A stretch of DNA of 64,000 nt from UBA7446 sp024639165. Its GTDB lineage: Bacteria; Bacteroidota; Bacteroidia; Flavobacteriales; Flavobacteriaceae. The translations under genes and the position numbers were made by a program. Shown here one piece after another: positions 24,696 to 33,249 of the stretch (the first letter of the stretch is position 1; each line of letters starts with the position of its first letter). The notes below the pieces were generated by a model. The model was not told the origin of the DNA. It saw only the letters and a program-made list of their open reading frames with translations, and searched no databases. The DNA lies in the NCBI GenBank assembly GCA_024639165.1, contig JAHEIX010000003.1, forward strand, positions 1 to 64,000, given 5' to 3'.

Positions 24696-25147
24696 TTGGT
24701 GTGTTTCGCTAACCAATTGCTGCAACAATCATGCAGGAGTTCATAAACATGGGCAAAACCATCAGCTCCGCCGTAGTAGGGATCTGGAATATGCGAAGCC
24801 TCCACCCCGCTTGCGGAGGTAATAAGCGCAATTTTATGGCGTTGTGCTTCTGAAGTACAGAGGGCTAGGGCATTGGAAAGGTTTTCTTCATCCATGACCA
24901 ATATGTGGTCAAAAGCATCTATGTCCGCAGGGGTTAGTTGTCGTGCTTGTTGGGTGCTGATGTCAATATTGTACAGGGCTGCAATGGCAATACTCCGATG
25001 ATCTGGTGCTGCGCCTAGGTGGTAGTTGGCCGTACCTGCAGAGTCTATAAGAAAATCGGTGTCGTTTGTGAGTTTCCGCATGATGCCTTCGGCTAGTGGT
25101 GAGCGGCAAATATTACCCAAACACACCATAAGCACCTTGGTTGCCAT
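24692..25147 (-). CDS. Low-molecular-weight protein-tyrosine phosphatase
   Basis: The 151-residue protein starts with the P-loop CLGNICRS (Cys9-X5-Arg15), the nucleophile loop of this family, and has the general-acid motif DPYYGG near residue 120. Such enzymes often act on bacterial tyrosine kinases for exopolysaccharide or on arginine phosphate; no kinase or capsule gene is nearby. It begins 3 nt after the dnaA stop and overlaps the next gene by 4 bp, so it is co-transcribed with dnaA. Confidence 0.92.
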   Translation of the reverse strand: MATKVLMVCLGNICRSPLAEGIMRKLTNDTDFLIDSAGTANYHLGAAPDHRSIAIAALYNIDISTQQARQLTPADIDAFDHILVMDEENLSNALALCTSEAQRHKIALITSASGVEASHIPDPYYGGADGFAHVYELLHDCCSNWLAKHTK

Positions 25148-25150
25148 GTC

Positions 25151-26578
25151 TTAGTTGGAAAGTTTCTTGTTTAGATCGTCCACATATTTGCGGAACTGCT
25201 TATCTGTGAATGCGAGGTTGTCAACAGTTTTGCAGGCGTGAAGCACTGTGGCATGGTCGCGATGTCCAATTTTAGAACCAATACTTGCTAGTGAAGCCTT
25301 GGTCATTTTTTTGGCAAAAAACATGGCCAATTGCCTTGCTTGTACAATATGACGTTTTCGTGTTTTGGATTGCAGTGTTGTGACGTCCATTTGGAAGTAT
25401 TCCGAAACCACTTTTTGAATGTGGTCGATAGATACTTCTCGTTTGGTATTGCGTACAAACTTTTCAACAATCTGTCTGGCCAGTTCGAGGGTAACTTCTT
25501 TTCTGTTAAAAGATGCCTGTGCGATTAGGGATATAATGGCTCCTTCGAGTTCACGCACATTTGTTTTGACAGATTTTGCAACAAAATCGATGATTTCATC
25601 TGGCATTTCAACGCCGTCACGGTACAATTTATTTTTGAGAATGGAAACACGTGTTTCGTAGTCTGGACGTTGCAGTTCGGCAGAGAGTCCCCACTTGAAT
25701 CGCGATAGCAATCGCTGCTCAATATCTTGCATGTCTACCGGTGCCTTATCGGAAGTCAAAATAACTTGCTTGCCGTTTTGGTGAAGGTGGTTGAAAATAT
25801 GGAAGAATACGTCTTGTGTCCCTGTTTTACCAGAAAAGAATTGAACGTCATCTATAATAAGGACATCCATGACTTGGTAAAAATGGATAAAATCGTTTCG
25901 GGTGTTTTTCTTAACGGCTTCTATATATTGTTGTGTGAATTTCTCCGCTGAAATATATAAAACAGTCTTTTCTGGGTACTTACTTTTAATGTCAACGCCT
26001 ATGGCATGCGCAAGGTGGGTTTTGCCAAGACCTACGCCGCCAAAAATGAGTAGGGGGTTGAAAGAAGTTCCGCCGGGCTTATTGGCTACGGCAATACCCG
26101 CTGACCTTGCCAGTCGGTTGGCATCTCCTTCTAAGAAGTTTTCAAAGTTGTAACTCGGGTTTAGTTGCGATTCTACCTTGAGATTGCGTATTCCGGGAAT
26201 TACAAAGGGGTTTTTTAGCTCAGTGCTTTGGGTTTGCAAAGGCGCTTCAACGTTTTGTACTTTAATGCGTCCTTTGTTTTGACTTGGAATACTTTCTGTA
26301 AATGCTTGCTTACTTCCAAATGTATTTTCCATTCGGATAACATAAACAAGTCTGGCGCCTGGGCCTAGTTCTTTTGTGAGGGCTACTTTTAGAATCTCAA
26401 TGTAGTGTTCTTCTAGCCACTCATAGAAGAATTTACTAGGAACTTCAACACTTAGCGCATCGCCGTTCAGCTTCAAAGGTTTTATGGGATCGAACCAAGT
26501 TTTGAAAGCTTGGTTGTGAATGTTGTCCTTGACAAAATTCAGACAATTACCCCAAACGCTATGAGCGGTTTTTTGCAT
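25151..26578 (-). CDS. dnaA: Chromosomal replication initiator DnaA
   Basis: DnaA opens oriC. The 475-residue protein has domain I (about 1-85), a variable linker, the AAA+ domain with Walker A FGGVGLGKTHLAHAIG and Walker B VLIIDDVQFF, and the DNA-binding domain IV with GHRDHATVLHACKTV. The gene heads a three-gene operon. The 194-bp AT-rich spacer upstream shows no convincing cluster of TTATNCACA boxes, so I do not place oriC here. Confidence 0.97.
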   Translation of the reverse strand: MQKTAHSVWGNCLNFVKDNIHNQAFKTWFDPIKPLKLNGDALSVEVPSKFFYEWLEEHYIEILKVALTKELGPGARLVYVIRMENTFGSKQAFTESIPSQNKGRIKVQNVEAPLQTQSTELKNPFVIPGIRNLKVESQLNPSYNFENFLEGDANRLARSAGIAVANKPGGTSFNPLLIFGGVGLGKTHLAHAIGVDIKSKYPEKTVLYISAEKFTQQYIEAVKKNTRNDFIHFYQVMDVLIIDDVQFFSGKTGTQDVFFHIFNHLHQNGKQVILTSDKAPVDMQDIEQRLLSRFKWGLSAELQRPDYETRVSILKNKLYRDGVEMPDEIIDFVAKSVKTNVRELEGAIISLIAQASFNRKEVTLELARQIVEKFVRNTKREVSIDHIQKVVSEYFQMDVTTLQSKTRKRHIVQARQLAMFFAKKMTKASLASIGSKIGHRDHATVLHACKTVDNLAFTDKQFRKYVDDLNKKLSN

Positions 26579-26772
26579 TTTTATTATTGGTTGAAACGTT
26601 TTTTTGTAACAATTAATGTATAAAATTTGGGGTTTTTAGTGGTTTAATTGTACAGGACAAATATGTGTTTATTTTTTTTTAAAAAAAAGTGTTTTTCCTA
26701 TTGAATTTTCAGAAAGTTTTATGCATATTATGGCTCGTCAAGAAGCCTTTTTTTTGACATTAACCCCTTACA

Positions 26773-27180
26773 ATGAGTAAGAAAAATATTACAATTTTAG
26801 GAAATGTTCATTATCATCAGGTAGATCAAATGGGTGTTATGCATCACGCACAATACGTTTACGCTTTAGAGCAATCCAGAATTGAATGGTTGTTTAATCA
26901 AGGGATTAGTTATGGCGACCTGGAGAAGAAAGGTATTTTGCTTCCCGTGGTCGACATTTCCATACAATATAAGAAGCCACTACACTTTGAGGACTCGTAT
27001 TTTGTTCACGCAACTTTAAACGATTTAAACGGATATTATGTTGATTTTTCCTATGTGATTGAAAATCAGCAAAAAAATTGTATTGCTACGGCTACAACGC
27101 GTTTGGTTTTTGTTGATGGGCAAAGTCGACGTGCTATGAAATGTCCCGATTTCTTGCAGAATGCCTTTCATTCCGAATAA
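26773..27180 (+). CDS. 4HBT-family acyl-CoA thioesterase (YbgC/FadM type)
   Basis: The 135-residue single hot-dog domain has the YbgC-like active-site segment VDQMGVMHHAQYVYALEQSRIEWL; the aspartate and histidines fit hydrolysis of acyl-CoA thioesters. The substrate chain length is unknown. It is divergent from dnaA across 194 bp. Its 3' end overlaps the convergent ribD by 47 bp, the longest such overlap between intact genes in the window. Confidence 0.87.
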   Translation: MSKKNITILGNVHYHQVDQMGVMHHAQYVYALEQSRIEWLFNQGISYGDLEKKGILLPVVDISIQYKKPLHFEDSYFVHATLNDLNGYYVDFSYVIENQQKNCIATATTRLVFVDGQSRRAMKCPDFLQNAFHSE

Positions 27181-28198
27181 TACGTAAGACATCTCCTACA
27201 ATTCTTTTTGACGTCTTTTTCCCCTCGGGTATCGGCGGAGCTTTGACGCCTTTTTTCATATATTTCTTTGCTTCAATTACACGACATTCATCCCACAAAT
27301 CGGTTGATAAAAATCCTTGTAGTGTTTTCGCGCCACCTTCAACCAATATAGATTGTATAGCATGGTCCATGCACCAATGCATTAGGCCCTCCAAGATTTC
27401 AGATGTTGAAACCGCAACCCAGTGTAGATTCCCTTCTACGTTATTGCGATTGTAGTTAAAAATTACTGTTTTTGCATCCCCATTGAAAACTTGTGCATTT
27501 TTCTTTAGGCTGTTGTTGGGGTCAATGACCAGCCGAATAGGGTGGGTGCCTGCCCATTTCCTTGTCGTTAATAGGGGGTTGTCATCATCTACTGTTTTTC
27601 TGCCAACTAAAATGGCGTGTTCCTCAGCCCGCCAACGATGTGCCAGTTGTTGACTGTCGGCATCACTAATCCAGAACACCTTTCCTTTGTTGTCGCCTTC
27701 AGGTGCAATATAGCCATCAGCCGTTTGTGCCCACTTCAATATAATATAAGGACGCTTTTTGGTGTGGAAACAATAAAAACGTTTGTTTAATTCCACACAA
27801 GCTTCTTCAAGTACGCCACTGATTACTTCAACACCTGCAGCTTTAAGGGCTGCTATGCCACGTCCTGAAACTTTTGGATTGGGATCTGAAGCGCCTATGA
27901 CTACTTTTTTTATGCCCTTTGCTAATACCAAATCACAACATGGGGGTGTTTTGCCATGATGGGAACAGGGTTCAAGGTTAACATATAAAGTAGCGCCAAC
28001 GAGTGCTTTTGGCGACAGCTTTGCCAATGCGTTCACTTCGGCGTGTGCCGTCCCGGCCTTTTGATGCCATCCTTCCCCTATAATTTTCCCCTCCTTAACG
28101 ACTACTGCGCCCACCATAGGATTGGGGTAGGTGTGCCCAAAACTCTTTTGAGCTAGGACTAAACAACGGCGCATAAAAATATCGTGGGTTTGATGCAA
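27134..28198 (-). CDS. ribD: Riboflavin biosynthesis deaminase/reductase RibD
   Basis: RibD carries out the deamination and the side-chain reduction after GTP cyclohydrolase II. The N-terminal deaminase domain has YPNPMVGAVVV, HAEVNAL and PCSHHGKTPPCCDLV (zinc ligands). The C-terminal reductase domain (about 150-340) has RPYIILKWAQTADG and the VEGGAKTLQGF signature. The family starts a few residues before HDIFMRRCL; TTG at 28198 fits both the alignment and a -7 box at 28217-28224. ATG at 28174 is the alternative. The C-terminal 10-15 codons extend beyond the usual domain end and overlap the thioesterase gene. Confidence 0.92.
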   Translation of the reverse strand: MHQTHDIFMRRCLVLAQKSFGHTYPNPMVGAVVVKEGKIIGEGWHQKAGTAHAEVNALAKLSPKALVGATLYVNLEPCSHHGKTPPCCDLVLAKGIKKVVIGASDPNPKVSGRGIAALKAAGVEVISGVLEEACVELNKRFYCFHTKKRPYIILKWAQTADGYIAPEGDNKGKVFWISDADSQQLAHRWRAEEHAILVGRKTVDDDNPLLTTRKWAGTHPIRLVIDPNNSLKKNAQVFNGDAKTVIFNYNRNNVEGNLHWVAVSTSEILEGLMHWCMDHAIQSILVEGGAKTLQGFLSTDLWDECRVIEAKKYMKKGVKAPPIPEGKKTSKRIVGDVLRIIRNERHSARNRDIS

Positions 28199-28216
28199 TG
28201 GGAATGTGTATTTTAG

Positions 28217-28243
28217 CAAAAATATCAAATATCTCCTTGCAAA
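28217..28243 (-). promoter_or_regulatory. Probable promoter of ribD
   Basis: TTTG (28240-28243), a 15-nt spacer (slightly short) and TATTTTTG (28217-28224) on the minus strand. Its position rules out starts at or above 28228 and supports the TTG at 28198. Confidence 0.45.
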
Positions 28244-28270
28244 GCCGATTTCATTTACAATAGACCCGCG

Positions 28271-29116
28271 TTGACACTAAAAAAACAAAGATCACAATTT
28301 CAAAAACTACTTTCATCTAAGTACACGCAAGATGAAATTCGTCTTCATTTCGAAATGTTGTGTGAGGCCTATTTGGGCTTAACACCCGCTCAGGTTGTAC
28401 TCGAGCTAAAGGAATCCTTATCGCCAGAATCGGAAGCCCAATTGCAAGCTGCGTTAAAAGCGCTTCAAGAAAATGAGCCTATACAATATATAATAGGTAG
28501 CGTTGTGTTTGCAGGACTTAGGTTGGCCGTAGATGAACGGGTACTTATTCCTCGACCCGAAACCGAAGAGCTGGTACATTGGTTGTTGTCAACATACACT
28601 GATGAAACACCACTTCGCGTATTGGATATAGGAACGGGAAGCGGTTGTGTGGCAATAGCACTTAAGAAAGCACGTCCAAACTGGGAAGTTACGGCTTGGG
28701 ACGTTGATTTGGATGCTTTGACAGTTGCGAGACAAAATGCGAACACACATCAGCTTTCCATTAATTTTGAAGTTGTCGATGTATTGGGTGCTCAATTGCC
28801 TAATACGCATTGGGATATCATGATTTCAAATCCTCCTTATGTGCCTGAATCCGAAAAAGCACAAACGGCAACACATGTTTTACGAGAACCCGAGCACGCT
28901 ATTTTTGTTCCGGGCAAATCGCCACTAAAATTCTTTACCCATATCATTAACTATGCTACCCAACGGCTAAATGCCAAGGGCGGTATTTTTTTGGAAGGAC
29001 ATGCTCCTCTTATGAAAACCCTTCATTTGCTTTTAACACAAGCAGGATTTTCCGATATTGTACTTCGAAACGATTTTAGAACAAACCCACGGTTTATTCG
29101 TGCCCATTACCGATGA
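28271..29116 (+). CDS. prmC: Release factor glutamine methyltransferase
   Basis: PrmC methylates the glutamine of the GGQ motif in release factors 1 and 2. The 281-residue protein has an N-terminal helical domain, the SAM motif VLDIGTGSGCVAIAL and the catalytic SNPPYVPESE. The frame opens with TTG at 28271, and TLKKQRSQF...YLGL matches the usual N-terminus, so TTG is the likely start. The stop overlaps the ligA ATG (ATGA). Confidence 0.94.
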   Translation: MTLKKQRSQFQKLLSSKYTQDEIRLHFEMLCEAYLGLTPAQVVLELKESLSPESEAQLQAALKALQENEPIQYIIGSVVFAGLRLAVDERVLIPRPETEELVHWLLSTYTDETPLRVLDIGTGSGCVAIALKKARPNWEVTAWDVDLDALTVARQNANTHQLSINFEVVDVLGAQLPNTHWDIMISNPPYVPESEKAQTATHVLREPEHAIFVPGKSPLKFFTHIINYATQRLNAKGGIFLEGHAPLMKTLHLLLTQAGFSDIVLRNDFRTNPRFIRAHYR

Positions 29117-31113
29117 ATACAGCTGAAAAAATACAAGCATTAAGAACCGAGCTACACGATCATAATCGACGCTATTATATAGAGGATGCCCCTGTGATTT
29201 CAGATCGTGAATTTGATGAAAAACTGGCTACACTACAAGCACTTGAAGATGCAAACCCCGCCCTTTTTGATGCCAACTCACCCACCCAACGTGTTGGCGG
29301 TGCTGTGATTAAAAATTTCAATACCATCGCCCATGAGCAGCGTATGTATTCCTTAGATAATTCCTATAACAGACAGGATTTGCTGGATTGGGAGCAGCGC
29401 ATGTGCAAAAACCTTGGCTTAGCTTCTTTGGATTACACCTGTGAGTTGAAATACGATGGTGCTTCTATCAGCCTGACCTATGAAAATGGAAAGCTCGTGC
29501 AAGCCCTTACGCGAGGTGACGGATTTCAAGGGGACGAAGTAACCCAAAACATCAAGACCATTCACAGCGTGCCCTTGCAAATTTCAGCCACCGATGTGCC
29601 CCAGCGTTTTGCCATAAGAGGCGAAATTATATTGCCGCTTGCTGGCTTCGATAAAATGAATAAGCAGCGTATAGCCCAAGGCGAAGAACTATATATGAAC
29701 CCAAGGAATACTGCGTCTGGCAGTTTAAAACTGCAAGACAGCAAGTTAGTGGCAGCCCGCCCTTTGGATTGTTTTCTCTATCAAATTGTCACAGATAGAA
29801 ACGTATTTGAGACCCAATTGGCGTCATTGCAAGCTGCCAAAAGATGGGGTTTTTATGTGCCTGAACATTTTGTGCACGCTCACAATATGCAAGAGGTGTT
29901 TGCCTTTTTAGATCATTGGGAGCAAGAACGCAGCAGCTTGCCTTACGAAATTGATGGGGTAGTGGTTAAAGTAAACCAACTGGCATACCAAGAGCAACTG
30001 GGCTATACAGCCAAATCTCCACGGTGGGCCATGGCGTATAAGTTTAAAGCAGAGGCGGTTGAAACCCAACTTGAAGATTTGGTATACCAAGTAGGTCGCA
30101 CGGGGGCTATTACTCCAGTGGCACAGCTAAAGCCCGTATTGTTGGGCGGTACCATTGTCAAGCGGGCATCTTTGCACAATGCAGATTTTATCTCTGAACT
30201 TGGACTACACCTTAACGATACCGTTTCTGTTGAGAAAGGTGGCGAGATTATACCCAAGATAACTTCGGTCAATCACAGCAAGCGTATGCCCAACAGCCGT
30301 GCCATTGCTTATGCGACCCATTGTCCGTCATGCGATACCCCACTTAAAAGAAACCTAGATGAAGCACAACACTATTGTCCAAACGCAGCTGGGTGCTTAC
30401 CCCAGCGTGTGGGGCGTGTAGCACATTTTATTTCTAGAAAAGCCATGGATATTGACGGTCTTGGCGCTGAAACCATACAATTGCTTTTTAAAAACAACCG
30501 CATCAATAGCTATGCTGATTTATACGCCCTAACCGAGGCAGACCTCATATCGCTAGACCGATTGGCCGAAAAGTCGGCTCATAATATCGTACAAGCCATT
30601 GGGACTTCTGTAAATATACCCTTTCACCGAGTGCTTTTTGGTCTGGGGATTCGTTATGTGGGGCAAACTGTGGCCAAGAAGCTGGCTCAACATTTTGGCT
30701 CAATAGATGCGTTGATGCAAGCCGATGTTGAAGCCTTGGAAGCTGTTGACGAAATAGGCACACGTATCGCACAAAGTGTTGTAGCATTCTTTCAAGATGC
30801 AGACAACCTTTTTGTTATTTCACAATTGCGTGCCTCATGTGTTCAGCTTGAAGCAGCGATTTCCACCCAACCCACGTCAAATACCCTTGCAGCAATGCGC
30901 TTTGTGGTTTCAGGTGTTTTTAGTCAGTATTCCAGAGACGAATTAAAGGCTACTATCGAGCAGCATGGCGGTAAGATTTCATCTTCTATTTCAAAAAACA
31001 CCACCTATTTATTGGCTGGTGATAAAATGGGTCCTGCCAAGAAAACCAAGGCCGAAAGCTTGGGTGTCCGCATCATTTCTGAACAAGAATTTGATGCACT
31101 TATTAAGTTGTAA
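29113..31113 (+). CDS. ligA: NAD-dependent DNA ligase
   Basis: LigA seals nicks in replication and repair. The 666-residue protein has the adenylation domain with the active-site lysine Lys113 in CELKYDGAS, the OB fold (about 310-390), the Cys4 zinc finger (CPSC, then two more cysteines near YCPNAAGC), helix-hairpin-helix repeats (about 430-580) and a C-terminal BRCT domain (about 590-666, FVVSGVFSQYSRDELK). All parts are present. It is translationally coupled to prmC. Confidence 0.97.
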   Translation: MNTAEKIQALRTELHDHNRRYYIEDAPVISDREFDEKLATLQALEDANPALFDANSPTQRVGGAVIKNFNTIAHEQRMYSLDNSYNRQDLLDWEQRMCKNLGLASLDYTCELKYDGASISLTYENGKLVQALTRGDGFQGDEVTQNIKTIHSVPLQISATDVPQRFAIRGEIILPLAGFDKMNKQRIAQGEELYMNPRNTASGSLKLQDSKLVAARPLDCFLYQIVTDRNVFETQLASLQAAKRWGFYVPEHFVHAHNMQEVFAFLDHWEQERSSLPYEIDGVVVKVNQLAYQEQLGYTAKSPRWAMAYKFKAEAVETQLEDLVYQVGRTGAITPVAQLKPVLLGGTIVKRASLHNADFISELGLHLNDTVSVEKGGEIIPKITSVNHSKRMPNSRAIAYATHCPSCDTPLKRNLDEAQHYCPNAAGCLPQRVGRVAHFISRKAMDIDGLGAETIQLLFKNNRINSYADLYALTEADLISLDRLAEKSAHNIVQAIGTSVNIPFHRVLFGLGIRYVGQTVAKKLAQHFGSIDALMQADVEALEAVDEIGTRIAQSVVAFFQDADNLFVISQLRASCVQLEAAISTQPTSNTLAAMRFVVSGVFSQYSRDELKATIEQHGGKISSSISKNTTYLLAGDKMGPAKKTKAESLGVRIISEQEFDALIKL

Positions 31114-31188
31114 TGTTGTGTTTGTAACAAACCGTTAGTTTTTTATAATATATTGCTGTGGTCATGCAGCCACCTCTTATGAAAACAC

Positions 31189-31196
31189 TACTTTTG
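31189..31196 (+). promoter_or_regulatory. -7 promoter element of the DUF6913-dapA unit
   Basis: TACTTTTG ends 5 nt before the ATG at 31202. No -33 TTTG is evident. A nearly leaderless mRNA is expected. Confidence 0.45.
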
Positions 31197-31201
31197 CAAC
31201 G

Positions 31202-31720
31202 ATGAATTTTTTTGCCAAACGTATCGTAAAGCAGCAGCTCAGTCTGCTTGAAAACAGGTTAGGAGTCAAGCCTTCTACTGTACGCCGTATGGTTTTTATT
31301 CACGATATAGATTTAGATATCACAGAAGCGCAATTCACAGAAATGGTTGATTTTTTTTCACCAGAATTTGAAAAGGTTGAACGGGTTCATTTTCACTTAA
31401 ATGCGAAGATGCTAGAAGGTCTACCCAAGCCTCACTTACAACCCAAAAGTTTGGACTGGCGTGGTAGGATAGCGGAAGCAGACTTATCATTTGTCTTATC
31501 ACAGCACTATGACATTGCCGTTCATTTTGTGCAACAAAGTACCCTTTCTTTGGCCTCTTTTTCTGCACAACTCAATGCTTCGTTTCGCATAGGTCCATCC
31601 TGTATGGACAATAGATTGAATGATTTGGTACTGCCCACACGTTTAGATTTTGGTGGGTTTTTACACGACCTTAAAACATATTACAATAAAATAAAGCCTC
31701 ATGCACAAGCTAACAATTAA
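31202..31720 (+). CDS. Conserved hypothetical protein, DUF6913-like
   Basis: The 172-residue protein has no signal peptide or membrane span. It opens with a basic helix (FAKRIVKQQLSLLENRL), then alternates beta and alpha segments, including VRRMVFIHDIDLDITEAQF and a central DWRGRIAEADLSFVLSQHYD. It matches my memory of family DUF6913, which in Flavobacteriia commonly lies just before dapA. No catalytic motif is evident. The last 20 bp overlap dapA, so the two are co-expressed and may be functionally linked. Confidence 0.7.
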   Translation: MNFFAKRIVKQQLSLLENRLGVKPSTVRRMVFIHDIDLDITEAQFTEMVDFFSPEFEKVERVHFHLNAKMLEGLPKPHLQPKSLDWRGRIAEADLSFVLSQHYDIAVHFVQQSTLSLASFSAQLNASFRIGPSCMDNRLNDLVLPTRLDFGGFLHDLKTYYNKIKPHAQANN

Positions 31721-32585
31721 ATCTACTGGTGTAGCCGTGATTACTCCTTTTGATGCAGACGGTGCTGTAGATCATGATGCACTTGGACGCATCATTCATT
31801 TTTTGATTGATAGCGGCATTGATTTTCTTGTTGCTTTGGGCACTACAGGCGAGTCAGTTACGCTTACGCATGAAGAAAAACAGGCTGTTTTCGCCACTTT
31901 TGTTCGTGAAAACAACCAACGCGTTCCGCTTGTCATGGGTGTTGGTGGCAATTGTACGCGTTCGCTTGTCGAAAGCTTTCAGTCTCTCGATACTAAGGGC
32001 TTTGATGCCATACTATCCGTTACACCTTATTACAACCGCCCAAGCCAAGAAGGTTTGTATCAACACTATATGGCATTGGATGCGGTTACGCCCTTGCCCA
32101 TATTAATGTACAATGTTCCAGGAAGAACAGGCGTCAACATGACTGCTGAGACCATAGTGCGTATTGCTCGTGATGCAAACCATATTGTAGGTGTTAAGGA
32201 TGCCGGTGCCGATATGGAGCAAGGTGCTGCCATTATAGCGCAAGCGCCAAAAGATTTCTTGGTTTTTTCTGGAGATGATGAAACCGCAATTCCCCTAACC
32301 CTTTTAGGTGGAGATGGCGTTATTTCTGTTATAGCCGGAGGCTTTCCAAAAGCATTTAAAGAAGGTATGGATGCTGCTTTGAGCAAAAATGAAGCAGAAG
32401 CAAATCAAATAAATCAGCTATTCAAACCTGTGATAGATCTGCTATATCAAGAGGGAAACCCAGTAGGGATTAAGGCTGTTTCTCAATTGTTAGGACTTTG
32501 TGAAGCCAATTTACGGCTTCCCTTAGTCAGTCCTTCTGATGCACTTGTAGCAGCCTTAGCGCCTTATGTAAATAAGCTTAATTAA
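31701..32585 (+). CDS. dapA: 4-hydroxy-tetrahydrodipicolinate synthase
   Basis: DapA condenses pyruvate and aspartate semialdehyde, the first step towards diaminopimelate and lysine. The 294-residue TIM-barrel protein has ALGTTGESVTLT, YYNRPSQEGLYQH (catalytic tyrosine), YNVPGRTGVN and the Schiff-base lysine in IVGVKDAGAD. The start at 31701 lies within the end of the DUF6913 gene. Its end overlaps the convergent PagL-like gene by 8 bp. Confidence 0.95.
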   Translation: MHKLTIKSTGVAVITPFDADGAVDHDALGRIIHFLIDSGIDFLVALGTTGESVTLTHEEKQAVFATFVRENNQRVPLVMGVGGNCTRSLVESFQSLDTKGFDAILSVTPYYNRPSQEGLYQHYMALDAVTPLPILMYNVPGRTGVNMTAETIVRIARDANHIVGVKDAGADMEQGAAIIAQAPKDFLVFSGDDETAIPLTLLGGDGVISVIAGGFPKAFKEGMDAALSKNEAEANQINQLFKPVIDLLYQEGNPVGIKAVSQLLGLCEANLRLPLVSPSDALVAALAPYVNKLN

Positions 32586-33210
32586 ACACCAATCCCAGCC
32601 TTAGGCCAATGGTGTTGTGTCCGGAATTTGGAAACTTCAAATCGGCATTGGACTCATGCCGTAACACAAGTGTACTGCTAATCCAGAGCTGCTCATTGTA
32701 TTGAATCTTAAAGCCCAATCCAACATTATCGGAAAAGGCAAAGCCCGCAGCCAAACGCTCTGTAAGTTTTGAAGTCCACATGGGTCCGATGGAACCGTAT
32801 CCGAATATAGCTATTTTGGGATTTAAAAACCAGTTGAATGTCATGCCTAAATGGGCTGCCAATTGGTGGATGTTTTTTTCCGTCATTGCGTATTCTTGAA
32901 AATCAGCTGGAAAATCATCAAAGAAAGATGTTGTGGTAAACCATTTGTTAAGGAGTTGGTGTTTTGAAAAATAATAACCCAATTCACTCAAGATATCTAC
33001 CTTAAAGCTACCTAGCTGAAATTGCTGTAGCCTTAGGTGACCTAAAATATGATGCTGGGTAAGTGTGTAATCTTCGTTATCAAATGGGAAAGCTTGCTGA
33101 CTGGCATATCCAATATGTATTCCCCAATCGGGTGGGCTTGGTTCTTCTTGTGCTGCGACGATATGAAAAGCGGATAGGACAAGAAGTGCCCGAAAATAAG
33201 ATATGCGCAT
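32578..33210 (-). CDS. PagL-like lipid A deacylase (acyloxyacyl hydrolase family)
   Basis: The 210-residue protein has a signal peptide (about 1-20, ending VAAQ) and then amphipathic beta strands consistent with an eight-strand outer-membrane barrel, ending in a hydrophobic residue followed by Asn. The segment RHESNADLKFPNSGHNT carries the His-x-Ser-Asn motif of PagL, with the N-x-G-x-N that follows in the family. PagL removes the 3-O acyl chain from lipid A. It may remodel lipid A here, but activity is inferred from the motif only. Confidence 0.72.
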   Translation of the reverse strand: MRISYFRALLVLSAFHIVAAQEEPSPPDWGIHIGYASQQAFPFDNEDYTLTQHHILGHLRLQQFQLGSFKVDILSELGYYFSKHQLLNKWFTTTSFFDDFPADFQEYAMTEKNIHQLAAHLGMTFNWFLNPKIAIFGYGSIGPMWTSKLTERLAAGFAFSDNVGLGFKIQYNEQLWISSTLVLRHESNADLKFPNSGHNTIGLRLGLVFN

Positions 33211-33213
33211 GCG

Positions 33214-33244
33214 TTTTGTATGTAAAACGTTTTAGTTAAATTAG
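33214..33244 (+). promoter_or_regulatory. Probable promoter of bamD
   Basis: TTTTG (33214-33218), an 18-nt spacer and TAAATTAG (33237-33244), a one-base variant of TAnnTTTG ending 5 nt before the bamD ATG. Confidence 0.45.
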
Positions 33245-33249
33245 CAGCT

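Noticed and set aside
26579..26772. Possible oriC upstream of dnaA
   Set aside because: The spacer is AT-rich, but I find no cluster of TTATNCACA boxes on either strand, and in Bacteroidota dnaA is often not at the origin. GC-skew analysis of the whole chromosome would decide.
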